A stretch of DNA of 64,000 nt, from the NCBI RefSeq assembly GCF_002220775.1, contig NZ_CP019685.1, positions 1,054,001 to 1,118,000 of the forward strand, read 5' to 3'. The position numbers were made by a program, and so were the translations under genes. The notes under the pieces were generated by a model that was not told the origin of the DNA, made no database searches, and worked only from the letters and a program-made list of their open reading frames with translations. Source of the stretch: Campylobacter sputorum. GTDB lineage: Bacteria; Campylobacterota; Campylobacteria; Campylobacterales; Campylobacteraceae. Of the stretch, positions 47,847 to 57,179 are shown in pieces; position 1 is the stretch's first letter, and each line of letters begins with the position of its first letter.

Positions 47847-49573
47847 ATGGCATAAGGGATATTTTCAAAAGATTTTTACCATATTTTAAAGACTATGTGC
47901 CTCATTTTGCATTGGCAATTTTAGGTATGATTATGGCTGCGGCTGGTTCTGCGATTTCTGCGTATCTTGTAAAGCCTGTTTTAGATAAAATCTTTGTAGA
48001 AAAAAACGAAGATATGTTATACATTTTGCCTTATGCAATTATCGCAATTTATTTTATAAAAAGCCTTGGAACTTATATGCAAGCTTACTATACAGCATAT
48101 ATTGGGCAAGATACTGTTAGGAGATTTAGGGAAAAACTTCTTGGAAATTTACTTAAACTGGATATGGAATTTTTTAGCCAGCATAGAGTTGGAGAACTTG
48201 TAAGTAGAAATATAAACGATATTGAGCGAATAAGAAGCGTTGTATCTTCTATGATTCCTGAGTTTATAAGAGAAGTTATAACTATTATCGGGCTTTTGTG
48301 CGTTGTGCTTTATCAAAGCTTAGAATTGTCATTTTTTGCACTAATTATAATGCCTCTTGCGGTTTTTCCGATATCCAAACTTGCTAAAAAAATGAGGAAA
48401 ATTTCAAGATCTTCTCAAGAAAAAACATCAGATATTAGCTCATGTTTAAACGAAATTTTTACAAATATAGAAATCATTAAATCAAAAAATGCTCAAGATT
48501 ATGAATTAAATAGATTTTCAAAAGAAAATGATAAATTTTTCAAACTAAATTTAAAAAGCGTAAAAATAGGAGAGATTGTTAGCCCCATAATGGAAACTCT
48601 CGGCTCTATTGGAATTTCCATAGTTATAATATTTGGCGGAAAAGAAGTAATTGATGGAAATTTAAGCGTAGGAAGTTTTTTTTCCTTTCTAACAGCACTT
48701 TTTATGCTTTATACGCCTCTAAAAAAAATCTCAAAATTACACAATAGTATGCAAGATGCCATAGCAGCAAGCGAAAGAACTTTTGAATTAATAGACAAAC
48801 ATCCTAACATATTAAGTGGAAAAGAAGAATTTCCAAAAGACATAAACACAATATCTTTTAATAATATTTATTTAAAATATCAAGATAAAGTTGTATTAAA
48901 TGGCGTAAATTTGATAGTAAAAAAAGGCGAACTCATAGCAATAGTTGGCAAAAGTGGTGGTGGAAAAACATCTATAATAAATTTACTTATGAGGTTTTAT
49001 GACCCCATAAAAGGCGACATTTTAGTAAATAATCAAAACATAGCAGAATTTGACATAAAATCTCTTAGAAAAAATATAGGTTTTGTTTCGCAGCGTGCTT
49101 ATATATTAAACGATACTGTTGCAAAAAATGTATGCTATGGAAACGATTTTGATAAACAAAAAGTTATAGATGCTCTAAAAATGGCAAATGCCCTTGAGTT
49201 TGTAAATAATTTAGAAAATGGAATAGAAACAATACTAAATGAATTTGGAACAAATTTAAGTGGCGGACAAAGACAAAGAATAACAATAGCAAGAGCACTT
49301 TATGATAATCCTCAAATTTTAATTTTTGATGAGGCAACAAGCGCATTAGACAATGAAAGCGAAAAAGTTATAACAAACATCATAAGAAATCTCTCAAATA
49401 ATAAAATAATATTTGTTATAGCCCATAGAATGAGCACAGTAGAAGATGCAGATAAAATAGCAGTTGTAAGCAATGGCAAAATAGTAGCTTTTGGTAATGA
49501 TGAGGAACTTTCAAATAGTTGTGAAATATATAAAAATTTAAAAGGAACCATTATAACGGATAAGGAAAATTAA
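47843..49573 (+). CDS. MsbA-like ABC exporter (lipid A/lipid flippase type)
   Basis: Half-size exporter, membrane domain then ATPase. I start at the ATG at 47843 (576 residues), overlapping the cysS stop as ATGA and preceded by GGGAAAAG; a TTG at 47831 would add four residues. Six membrane helices occupy about 1-300; the ATPase has GKSGGGKTS near 376, [15 protein letters not shown] near 476 and [12 protein letters not shown] near 497. In C. jejuni the gene at this place is called msbA, as I recall. The substrate is inferred, not shown. Confidence 0.88.
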   Translation: MNGIRDIFKRFLPYFKDYVPHFALAILGMIMAAAGSAISAYLVKPVLDKIFVEKNEDMLYILPYAIIAIYFIKSLGTYMQAYYTAYIGQDTVRRFREKLLGNLLKLDMEFFSQHRVGELVSRNINDIERIRSVVSSMIPEFIREVITIIGLLCVVLYQSLELSFFALIIMPLAVFPISKLAKKMRKISRSSQEKTSDISSCLNEIFTNIEIIKSKNAQDYELNRFSKENDKFFKLNLKSVKIGEIVSPIMETLGSIGISIVIIFGGKEVIDGNLSVGSFFSFLTALFMLYTPLKKISKLHNSMQDAIAASERTFELIDKHPNILSGKEEFPKDINTISFNNIYLKYQDKVVLNGVNLIVKKGELIAIVGKSGGGKTSIINLLMRFYDPIKGDILVNNQNIAEFDIKSLRKNIGFVSQRAYILNDTVAKNVCYGNDFDKQKVIDALKMANALEFVNNLENGIETILNEFGTNLSGGQRQRITIARALYDNPQILIFDEATSALDNESEKVITNIIRNLSNNKIIFVIAHRMSTVEDADKIAVVSNGKIVAFGNDEELSNSCEIYKNLKGTIITDKEN

Positions 49574-50628
49574 TGCAATATAATACTATAAAAAATATAT
49601 TTTTTAAATTTGATCCAGAAAATGCACACCATATAGCAGAAATTGGCTTAAAAACCGCATCAAAATTTCCATTTGCTTTAAATATACTCAAAAAAAATTT
49701 TACCTATAAAAATGAAATTTTAAATCAAAATATATTTGGACTAAATTTTCCAAATCCAATTGGCATTGCCGGAGGATTTGATAAAAATGCGACTATGATA
49801 AAATCTCTTTTTGCACTTGGTTACGGGCATATTGAATATGGCACACTAACCCCAAAACCACAAAGCGGAAATGCTAAACCAAGATTATTTAGACTTATAG
49901 AAGAAGAAAGCATTCAAAATGCAATGGGATTTAACAATGATGGCTCAGTAGTTATAAAAAATAGGATTGAAGATATTTATCCATTTGAGATACCAATTTT
50001 TTGCAATATAGGCAAAAACAAAATCACACCAAATGCTGAAGCCGTAAATGATTATATAAATTTAGTTAAAATTTTTAGCGAAATTAGTGATGCTTTTGTC
50101 ATAAACATAAGTTCGCCAAACACGCCAAATTTAAGAGACTTACAAGAAGAAAGTTTTATAAATGATCTGTTTTTAGCTATAAAACCGCTAACAAGCAAAC
50201 CAATTATCTTAAAAATATCTCCTGATATGAGTATAGAAAAAAGTTTGCAAATATGCACAACTGCTATAAAAAATGGAGCAAATGGCATAATACTAACAAA
50301 TACAACCATTGATTATTCTCTAAGTAAAAATGCTAAAAATTTTGGAGGCATTAGCGGACAACTTCTAAAAAACAGATCAAAAACACTTTTAAAAGAACTT
50401 GCAAAAGAGCTTTTTGGTAAAACCATACTAATTAGTTCTGGCGGTATAAATAACGCAGATGAAGCTTATGAAAGAATTAAACTTGGAGCAAATTTGGTGC
50501 AAATTTACACAGCTTTTATATATAATGGACCTAAAATTTGCTATAACATAAACTCAAAACTTGCAGAAATGATAGAACAAGATGGATATAAAAATATATC
50601 GCAAGCAGTCGGAGTAAATTTAAAATAA
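49573..50628 (+). CDS. pyrD: Dihydroorotate dehydrogenase (quinone), class 2
   Basis: Fourth step of pyrimidine synthesis, membrane-associated and passing electrons to the quinone pool. The 351 residues have the class 2 N-terminal helix (FKFDPENAHHIAEIGLKTAS), FPNPIGIAGGFDKNA (57-71), the catalytic Ser in NISSPNTPNLRDLQ near 180 and the FMN-binding ILISSGGINNADEAYERI near 287. Overlaps the transporter by one base. Confidence 0.95.
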   Translation: MQYNTIKNIFFKFDPENAHHIAEIGLKTASKFPFALNILKKNFTYKNEILNQNIFGLNFPNPIGIAGGFDKNATMIKSLFALGYGHIEYGTLTPKPQSGNAKPRLFRLIEEESIQNAMGFNNDGSVVIKNRIEDIYPFEIPIFCNIGKNKITPNAEAVNDYINLVKIFSEISDAFVINISSPNTPNLRDLQEESFINDLFLAIKPLTSKPIILKISPDMSIEKSLQICTTAIKNGANGIILTNTTIDYSLSKNAKNFGGISGQLLKNRSKTLLKELAKELFGKTILISSGGINNADEAYERIKLGANLVQIYTAFIYNGPKICYNINSKLAEMIEQDGYKNISQAVGVNLK

Positions 50629-50637
50629 AGGGATATC

Positions 50638-51888
50638 ATGCTTAATAAATTTAATAAAAAAATACTAAAAAATAAAATGGAAATTTATCACATACCTGTA
50701 AATATTGGCTCAAATGTGATAAGTGTCGATATATTTTATAAAGTTGGTTCAAGAAATGAAATAATGGGAAAAAGCGGAATAGCCCATATGCTAGAACATC
50801 TAAATTTTAAATCAACTAAAAACTTAAAAGCTGGCGAATTTGATGAAATAGTTAAGGGTTTTGGCGGGATTGATAATGCATCAACTGGTTTTGATTATAC
50901 ACACTATTTTATAAAATGTTCAAAACAAAATTTAGAAAAATCTCTATATCTTTTTAGCGAAATTATGGAAAATTTAAATTTAAAAGATAGCGAATTTCAA
51001 CCAGAAAGAGATGTTGTTTTAGAAGAAAGAAGATGGAGAACTGATAATACGCCTATGGGATATCTATATTTTAGGCTTTTTAATCACGCATTTTTGCATC
51101 ATCCATACCATTGGACACCAATCGGATTTTACGATGATATACAAAACTGGAGCATAAAAGACATTAAAAACTTTCACTCTACTTTTTATCAACCACAAAA
51201 TGCATTTTTAATAGTAAGTGGCGATATAGACAAAAAAAGTGTTTTTGATCTAAGTAAAAAATATTTTGAGCATATAAAAAACAAATCAGCAATACCAAAT
51301 GTCATATGCCAAGAACCATTACAAGATGGTGCAAAAAAAATCTATCTAACAAAGCAAAGTGATGTTGAGATGATAGCAATAGCTTATAAAATACCACCTT
51401 TTAATCACGAAGATAGCGTTTGTCTAGAAGGATTAAGTGAGTATTTAAGTAATGGAAAAAGCTCACTTTTACAAAGAGTTTTAGTAGATGAAAAAAAACT
51501 AGTAAATCAAATTTATGCTTACAATATGGACAATATTGATGAGAGTCTTTTTATAATAATAGCAATTTGCAACAATGAAATCAAAGCAGAGCTTGTAGAA
51601 AAAGAGATAAATTTATTGATAGAAAAAACAAAAAATGATACAATAAGCAAAGATGATTTTACCAAAATCAAAAATAGCATAAAAGCAGAACTTATCTACT
51701 CTCTCCAAAGTGCTAGTAAAGTTAGTTCTCTTTATGGTAGTTATATAGCAAAAGGTGATTTGGAGCCACTTTTAAACTTAGAGAGTAAAATTGAGGCATT
51801 AGATTCTAAAATGTTGCAAAAATGTGCACAAAAATATTTTGTCAAACATACATCAACAACAGTAATTTTAAGAAAGGAAAACAAGTGA
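50638..51888 (+). CDS. M16-family zinc protease
   Basis: Pitrilysin-type metallopeptidase with the inverted zinc motif: His50, Glu53, His54 in IAHMLEHLNF and the third ligand Glu in DVVLEERRWR near 124. The 416 residues are one M16 repeat pair, about half of E. coli pitrilysin, so it would act as a dimer or with a partner. No signal peptide is evident, though many relatives are called periplasmic. It overlaps dapA by four bases. Confidence 0.9.
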   Translation: MLNKFNKKILKNKMEIYHIPVNIGSNVISVDIFYKVGSRNEIMGKSGIAHMLEHLNFKSTKNLKAGEFDEIVKGFGGIDNASTGFDYTHYFIKCSKQNLEKSLYLFSEIMENLNLKDSEFQPERDVVLEERRWRTDNTPMGYLYFRLFNHAFLHHPYHWTPIGFYDDIQNWSIKDIKNFHSTFYQPQNAFLIVSGDIDKKSVFDLSKKYFEHIKNKSAIPNVICQEPLQDGAKKIYLTKQSDVEMIAIAYKIPPFNHEDSVCLEGLSEYLSNGKSSLLQRVLVDEKKLVNQIYAYNMDNIDESLFIIIAICNNEIKAELVEKEINLLIEKTKNDTISKDDFTKIKNSIKAELIYSLQSASKVSSLYGSYIAKGDLEPLLNLESKIEALDSKMLQKCAQKYFVKHTSTTVILRKENK

Positions 51889-52781
51889 GCAAAAAAGTAT
51901 TAATAGGTGCAATGACCGCCATAATTACTCCTTTTAAAAATGGGAAAATAGATGAGGATACCTATGCTAAACTCATAAAAAGACAGATAGCAAATGGCAT
52001 TGATTGTGTTGTTCCTGCTGGAACAACTGGCGAGAGTGCAACACTAACTCATGATGAACACAGAACTTGCATTGAAATTGCAGTTGAACTATGCAAAGGA
52101 ACAAATACTAAAGTTTTAGCAGGTGCTGGAAGTAATGCAACGCATGAAGCTATATCTTTGGCTAAATTTGCTCAAGAACAAGGCGCAGATGGTATACTTT
52201 CTGTTACACCTTATTATAATAAACCTACACAAGAAGGTCTTTATAGACATTATAGTGAAATTTCAAAAAATGTAGATATACCAGTTTTATTATATAATGT
52301 TCCAGGAAGAACTGGCTGTGATATACAAACTGGTACTGCTATAAGACTATTTAATGATTGCCAAAATATTTATGGCGTTAAAGAAGCTAGTGGAAATATA
52401 GATAAATGCGTTGATTTACTAGCACATGAGCCAAATATGGTTGTTATGAGTGGAGAAGATGCAATAAACTATCCAATTTTAAGCAATGGTGGCAAAGGTG
52501 TAATTTCTGTAACTTCAAATTTATTGCCAGATTATACAGCTAGACTTACTCATTTTGCACTAGATGAACAATTTTCAAAAGCAAAAGCTATAAATGACAA
52601 ACTATACAACATAAATAAAATAATGTTTTGCGAAAGCAATCCTATACCAATAAAAGCCTCTATGTTTATAGCAGGATTAATACCTGTGCTTGAGTATAGA
52701 TTGCCACTTTGTGAACCTAGTAATGAAAATATGAAAAAAATTGAAAATATTATGAAACAATACCATATAAAAGGATTTTAA
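51885..52781 (+). CDS. dapA: 4-hydroxy-tetrahydrodipicolinate synthase, GTG start
   Basis: Condenses pyruvate with aspartate semialdehyde for lysine and meso-diaminopimelate. I start at the GTG at 51885, overlapping the M16 stop (GTGA) and preceded by AAGGA; this gives 298 residues, the family length. The 21 extra codons back to 51822 are in the protease gene in another frame. Schiff-base Lys166 (GVKEASGNI), Tyr137 (LLYNVPGRTGC) and TT47-48 (PAGTTGES) are intact. Overlaps the next gene by one base. Confidence 0.96.
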   Translation: MSKKVLIGAMTAIITPFKNGKIDEDTYAKLIKRQIANGIDCVVPAGTTGESATLTHDEHRTCIEIAVELCKGTNTKVLAGAGSNATHEAISLAKFAQEQGADGILSVTPYYNKPTQEGLYRHYSEISKNVDIPVLLYNVPGRTGCDIQTGTAIRLFNDCQNIYGVKEASGNIDKCVDLLAHEPNMVVMSGEDAINYPILSNGGKGVISVTSNLLPDYTARLTHFALDEQFSKAKAINDKLYNINKIMFCESNPIPIKASMFIAGLIPVLEYRLPLCEPSNENMKKIENIMKQYHIKGF

Positions 52782-53560
52782 TGGATAATTTTTACAAAGA
52801 TAAAACACTAGTTATAAGCGGTGGAACGAGAGGAATTGGCAGAGCCATACTACTTAAATTTGCTAAAGCTGGTGCAAACATAGCTTTTACTTACAATTCT
52901 AATGAAGAGTTAGCACAAACACAAGTAAAAGAGTTAGAAAAAGAATATAATATAAAAGCAAGATGTTATGCGTTAAACATACTAGAACCAGAAACATATA
53001 AAGAGCTTTTTTTAAAAATTGATGAAGATTTTGATAGAGTAGATTTTTTTATCTCAAATGCTATAATTTCAGGGCGTGCAGTTGCTGGAGGATATACTAA
53101 ATTTATGAAATTAAAACCAAGAGGCATAAATAATATTTTTACAGCAACAGTCAACGCTTTTGTAGTTGGTGCACAAGAGGCTGCAAAAAGGATGGAAAAA
53201 GTTGGTGGCGGATCAATAATATCCATAAGCTCAACTGGAAATAGAGTTTTTATAGAGAATTATTCAGGTCATGGAACTTGTAAAGCAGCGGTTGAAGCAA
53301 TGGTAAGATACGCAGCAACTGAGCTTGGAGAAAAAAACATCAGAGTAAATGCAGTTAGCGGTGGACCAATAGATACAGATGCTTTAAAAGCATTTACAAA
53401 TTATGAAGAAGTAAGAGATATTACAGCCAAACTTAGCCCACTTGGTAGAATGGGTCAACCAGAAGATTTAGCTGGAGCATGTCTGTTTTTATGCTCAAAA
53501 GATGCTAGTTGGGTAACTGGGCATACATTGATAATAGACGGCGGAACCACATTTAAATAA
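52781..53560 (+). CDS. FabL-like enoyl-[ACP] reductase (SDR family)
   Basis: Short-chain dehydrogenase likely acting on enoyl-ACP. The 259 residues have the nucleotide motif GGTRGIGRAI (14-23) and, instead of the usual YxxxK, Tyr161 and Lys168 spaced Y-x6-K (YSGHGTCK). That spacing marks enoyl-ACP reductases of the FabI/FabL type. The C-terminus WVTGHTLIIDGGTTFK is standard SDR. Close homologues in Campylobacter are usually labelled only as oxidoreductases. It abuts pgsA by one base, matching a lipid role, but activity is inferred. Other possibility: a different SDR with this spacing. Confidence 0.75.
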   Translation: MDNFYKDKTLVISGGTRGIGRAILLKFAKAGANIAFTYNSNEELAQTQVKELEKEYNIKARCYALNILEPETYKELFLKIDEDFDRVDFFISNAIISGRAVAGGYTKFMKLKPRGINNIFTATVNAFVVGAQEAAKRMEKVGGGSIISISSTGNRVFIENYSGHGTCKAAVEAMVRYAATELGEKNIRVNAVSGGPIDTDALKAFTNYEEVRDITAKLSPLGRMGQPEDLAGACLFLCSKDASWVTGHTLIIDGGTTFK

Positions 53561-53561
53561 T

Positions 53562-54101
53562 ATGTTAAACATACCAAATATTTTAGCTTTTGCAAGGATT
53601 TTCCTTGCACCACTTATGTTTTATATACTTCTTGAGATAAAAAATCCAACTATTCACATAAGCTGGTTAAATTATTTTGCTACACTTGTTTTTGTTATAG
53701 CATCTATTACTGATTTTTTTGATGGTTATATAGCAAGAAATTGGAAACAAACAACAAAACTAGGAGAAATCATTGATCCATTAGCAGATAAAATGTTAAC
53801 ATTAGCTGCATTTATGGGTCTTATGATGATAGGTAGAGCAAATCCATGGGCTGTTTATTTGATATTGGTAAGAGAGTTTTTCATAACAGGCTTTAGAGTT
53901 TTTCTCGCAAGCGATGGAGTGAAAGTAGCTGCTTCTATGACTGGAAAAGTAAAAACTGTTTTTCAAATGATAGCAATAGGTTTTTTATGTATGAATTGGT
54001 ATGGCGGATCTATTTTACTATGGATAGCGGTTGGACTAACTTTATATTCTGGTTTTGAATACATAAATGGATACTGCAAACATCTAAACCAAAAAAAATA
54101 A
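53562..54101 (+). CDS. pgsA: CDP-diacylglycerol-glycerol-3-phosphate 3-phosphatidyltransferase
   Basis: Makes phosphatidylglycerophosphate, the precursor of phosphatidylglycerol. The CDP-alcohol transferase motif is complete: D51, D54, G55, A58, R59, G68, D72, D76 (ITDFFDGYIAR and GEIIDPLADK). The 179 residues contain about four to six membrane helices. Last gene of the fliL-pgsA run. Confidence 0.93.
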   Translation: MLNIPNILAFARIFLAPLMFYILLEIKNPTIHISWLNYFATLVFVIASITDFFDGYIARNWKQTTKLGEIIDPLADKMLTLAAFMGLMMIGRANPWAVYLILVREFFITGFRVFLASDGVKVAASMTGKVKTVFQMIAIGFLCMNWYGGSILLWIAVGLTLYSGFEYINGYCKHLNQKK

Positions 54102-54136
54102 TTATTGTATTCTAAGTTTATTCAATAATCAATTTT

Positions 54137-54150
54137 GGAACGAAATTTGC
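54137..54150 (+). promoter_or_regulatory. Sigma-54 promoter of flgB operon
   Basis: TTTTGGAACGAAATTTGCTT contains GG (54137-54138), exactly ten bases, then GC (54149-54150), with the TTGGAA and TTGC contexts typical of RpoN promoters in Campylobacter. It lies 30 bases before the flgB ATG. It should be switched on by FlgR/FlgS with RpoN together with other rod and hook genes. Confidence 0.85.
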
Positions 54151-54179
54151 TTGTAACCTATAAAATAAAAAGGATTAAT

Positions 54180-54617
54180 ATGTTTGCAGGAATAAATACG
54201 ACCAAAGCAAAACCACTTTTAGAACAAGCGTTATCTGGTAGAAATTTAAGAAATCAGCTCATATCTAGCAATCTAGCAAATGTAAGCACACCTTTTTATA
54301 AAGCAAGAGATGTTGATTTTGAATCTGCTTTAAAAGAAAAAGTTGAAGAAATATATAACAATAAACAAAATCAAATATTGCAATTAGCTCAGACAAACGA
54401 CGCCCATTTTCCAAGAGTTGATTTTCCAAAAAATAGTTTTGGAACAATTTATCTAAGAGATGGTCATATGGCTAGAAATGATGCAAACACGGTTGACTTA
54501 GATGTAGAAACTTCAGAAATGAGTAAAAATGCAATGATGATAAGTGCTATAGATGCCGCACTTAGTAAAAGTGGTGCGATATTTAAGGCAGTAATCGAAG
54601 CAAGCGGTAAAATTTAA
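54180..54617 (+). CDS. flgB: Flagellar proximal rod protein FlgB
   Basis: Proximal rod component exported by the flagellar type III system. I start at the ATG at 54180 (145 residues, MFAGINTTKAKPLL) with AAGGA upstream; the longer reading from 54135 overlaps the sigma-54 promoter and is not plausible. NLANVSTPFYKARDVDFESA (about 34-53) is the family motif. flgC follows after nine bases. Confidence 0.94.
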   Translation: MFAGINTTKAKPLLEQALSGRNLRNQLISSNLANVSTPFYKARDVDFESALKEKVEEIYNNKQNQILQLAQTNDAHFPRVDFPKNSFGTIYLRDGHMARNDANTVDLDVETSEMSKNAMMISAIDAALSKSGAIFKAVIEASGKI

Positions 54618-54626
54618 GGATAAATT

Positions 54627-55121
54627 ATGGCATATTTAAGTGATTTTGATATAAGTGGATATGGTCTTAGTGCACAAAGATTTAGAATGAATGTGATTAG
54701 CTCAAATATAGCTAACTCTCAAACCACAAGAACAGCAGAAGGTGGTCCTTATAGAAGAAGAGAAGTTATATTTAAAGCATTTGATTTTAACAAAGAACTA
54801 AATAATCAGATTAAAAAAAGCCATAATATGTTAGAATACTCAAATCCACTTGATGATTCAGACTCACCAAAAAATGGCGACCCATCTATCATGAGTGTAG
54901 TAGTTGATAAGATAGTAAGAGACGATAAGGATTTTATAATGAAATATGACCCATCTCATCCAGATGCAAATACAAGAGGATATGTTGCATATCCAAATAT
55001 AAATCCAGTTATCGAAATGTCTGATCTTATAGAAGCAACAAGAGCGTATCAAGCAAATGTGTCAGCTTTCCAAACAACAAAAAGCATAACACAAAGTGCG
55101 ATAGATTTATTAAAAGGATAA
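54627..55121 (+). CDS. flgC: Flagellar proximal rod protein FlgC
   Basis: Rod component. The 164 residues begin with SGYGLSAQRFRMNVISSNIA (10-29), the rod/hook family N-terminus, and end with EATRAYQANVSAFQTTKSI (134-152), the matching C-terminal helix. Second gene of the sigma-54 operon. Confidence 0.95.
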   Translation: MAYLSDFDISGYGLSAQRFRMNVISSNIANSQTTRTAEGGPYRRREVIFKAFDFNKELNNQIKKSHNMLEYSNPLDDSDSPKNGDPSIMSVVVDKIVRDDKDFIMKYDPSHPDANTRGYVAYPNINPVIEMSDLIEATRAYQANVSAFQTTKSITQSAIDLLKG

Positions 55122-55127
55122 TAAATT

Positions 55128-55421
55128 ATGAATAATATAAACAAAATAGATCTTAATACACACATAGGTGATAAAAATTTAAATAAAACTTCATCAAATA
55201 GTGGAGAATTTTCTAAAATGCTTGATAACTCCTTAAAAGAGTTAAACGAAGTTCAAATAAATGCAGATAAAGCTTTAGCAGATCTTGCAACAGGGGAAGT
55301 AAAAGATTTACATCAAGCAGCCCTTGCTATAAGCAAAGCAGAAACAAGCATGAAATTAATGTTAGAAATAAGAAACAAAGCATTAAGCGCATATAAAGAG
55401 ATATCAAGAACACAATTATAA
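55128..55421 (+). CDS. fliE: Flagellar hook-basal body protein FliE
   Basis: Links the MS ring to the proximal rod. The 97-residue protein has the typical C-terminal part DLHQAALAISKAETSMKLML (about 62-81) and EIRNKALSAYKEI. Its stop overlaps the start of the PBP gene by one base, so the PBP is coupled to a flagellar gene. Confidence 0.93.
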   Translation: MNNINKIDLNTHIGDKNLNKTSSNSGEFSKMLDNSLKELNEVQINADKALADLATGEVKDLHQAALAISKAETSMKLMLEIRNKALSAYKEISRTQL

Positions 55422-57178
55422 TGATAGCTAGACAATCAAAAATAACTATCGTTTTCTTGCTTGTCTTGGCGGCTTTTTTAATACTTCTTGTAGTGTTTTT
55501 TTATAGAGCAACTCTTGATAGACGTATAGTAGGTCGCATAGCAAGCGATTCTGATACATCCATAAGAGGCGATATAATATCAAAAGATGGTTTTAGAGTT
55601 GCAACTACTCAAAAAATTTTTGATGTAAAAATTGATACAAGAAGTCTAAATCCAGATAAAAAAGATTTGTTTATACAACTTTATTCTATATATACAGATA
55701 ATAATCCAAACAAAATAAAAAAAATTATAAATAGCAAAAAAGGATATGTTATATTATCAAAAAATATATCCGCAAAAACTGCAGCACATCTAAAAAAGCT
55801 TGGAAGATTTTTTTCAACAAACTCAGTTTTCATACCCTTTGTTGACGATAATGGTAGAAAATACGATGCACAAGCAATGGGTATCATAGAAAAAGGAGAG
55901 TATAGAGTTTATATGGCACAAGATAGCTTAACGCCATCAATAGGCTATGTAAAAGAAGTGATAAAAAATGGAATTATAAAAAGAGAGGGTGTAAAAGGTA
56001 TAGAAAAATATTATGATGATTATTTGGCATCTATAAAAGATGCTCAGATTGTAGGCTCAAGAGATTTAAGCAATAATATAATAATAGAAAAACCAAATGA
56101 TCTTGGACAAAGAATAGATGGATATAATGTGATATTAAATATATCCCTAAAGCTACAAAAAATGACTGAATATATTTTAGATACTATGATAAAAGACATA
56201 GAAGCTAAAGAGATAGTTGCAGGAATAATGGATAGTAAAACTGGCGAAATGTTAGCACTTGCTACTACAAATAGATATAATCCATCAAACATAAAAAAAG
56301 AAAATTATAGAGCATTAAACTCAACTTCTAGTGAATATGCATATGAACCAGGTTCTGTTATAAAGCCTATTGTTTTTGCATATTTATTGTCAGCAAACAA
56401 GGTAAATCCGCTAGAAACAATTAATACACACAATGGTATATATAAACACGGTAAAAGCACTATAAGAGACAGTCATCCTGCAAAAAGCATGAACGCTGAA
56501 GAGGTTATAATACACTCTTCAAATATAGGCATGGTTGAGCTATCAAAAAGAATATCTGGCGAAGAACTTTATATGAATTTCATAAAATTTGGATTTACGA
56601 AAAGATCTGGCATAGATTTACCTTACGAACAAAGAGGAATAATCCCAAGCTTATCAGAGCTAAACTCTGAAATTTATAGAGGAACTGCAAGTTATGGTTA
56701 TGGCATACAAACTACATTTTTGCAACTTCTAAGAGCTTATGCTGTTTTTAATAACAATGGTTATCTTGTAACACCTCAACTAGTATCAAATTTGCAAAAA
56801 GATGGAAAATTATACAAAGGAAGACCTATTCCACCACAAGAGCAAATTTTAACTGAAGATGTTGCAAAAAGAATGAGAAATATACTAATTAGAGTTGTCA
56901 AGGATGGAACTGGTAAAAAAGCTAATATAGATGGGTTAAATATAGGCGGAAAAACTGGAACTTCTCGTATAGCTGTTGGCGGAGGATACTCAAAAAGTCT
57001 TTATAATGCTTCGTTTTTTGGATTTGCGGATGATAAATTTGGACATAATTATACCATAGGGGTTTTTGTAAGAGAACCAAAAGAAGGTAAGATTTATGCT
57101 TCACAAAGTGCTATTCCTATATTTAAAAGCATTGTAGAACTCTTAATACAAGAACAGCAACTCATACCTAGCATATAA
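55421..57178 (+). CDS. Class B penicillin-binding protein (FtsI/PBP2 type)
   Basis: Peptidoglycan transpeptidase. The 585 residues have one N-terminal membrane helix (about 8-28), a dimer/pedestal domain and a transpeptidase domain with Ser312-V-I-Lys315, Ser366-S-Asn368 and Lys511-T-G. The length and the RGDIISKDG motif (49-57) fit FtsI-like class B enzymes; in C. jejuni the gene here is called pbpB, as I recall. It is the fourth gene of the RpoN-driven flgB operon, so wall synthesis may be coupled to flagellar timing unless it has another promoter. Confidence 0.92.
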   Translation: MIARQSKITIVFLLVLAAFLILLVVFFYRATLDRRIVGRIASDSDTSIRGDIISKDGFRVATTQKIFDVKIDTRSLNPDKKDLFIQLYSIYTDNNPNKIKKIINSKKGYVILSKNISAKTAAHLKKLGRFFSTNSVFIPFVDDNGRKYDAQAMGIIEKGEYRVYMAQDSLTPSIGYVKEVIKNGIIKREGVKGIEKYYDDYLASIKDAQIVGSRDLSNNIIIEKPNDLGQRIDGYNVILNISLKLQKMTEYILDTMIKDIEAKEIVAGIMDSKTGEMLALATTNRYNPSNIKKENYRALNSTSSEYAYEPGSVIKPIVFAYLLSANKVNPLETINTHNGIYKHGKSTIRDSHPAKSMNAEEVIIHSSNIGMVELSKRISGEELYMNFIKFGFTKRSGIDLPYEQRGIIPSLSELNSEIYRGTASYGYGIQTTFLQLLRAYAVFNNNGYLVTPQLVSNLQKDGKLYKGRPIPPQEQILTEDVAKRMRNILIRVVKDGTGKKANIDGLNIGGKTGTSRIAVGGGYSKSLYNASFFGFADDKFGHNYTIGVFVREPKEGKIYASQSAIPIFKSIVELLIQEQQLIPSI

Positions 57179-57179
57179 T

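Noticed and set aside
54101-54129. ATTATTG / CAATAAT hairpin after pgsA as terminator
   Set aside because: Seven AT-rich pairs with a 15-base loop and no T run; too weak to call.
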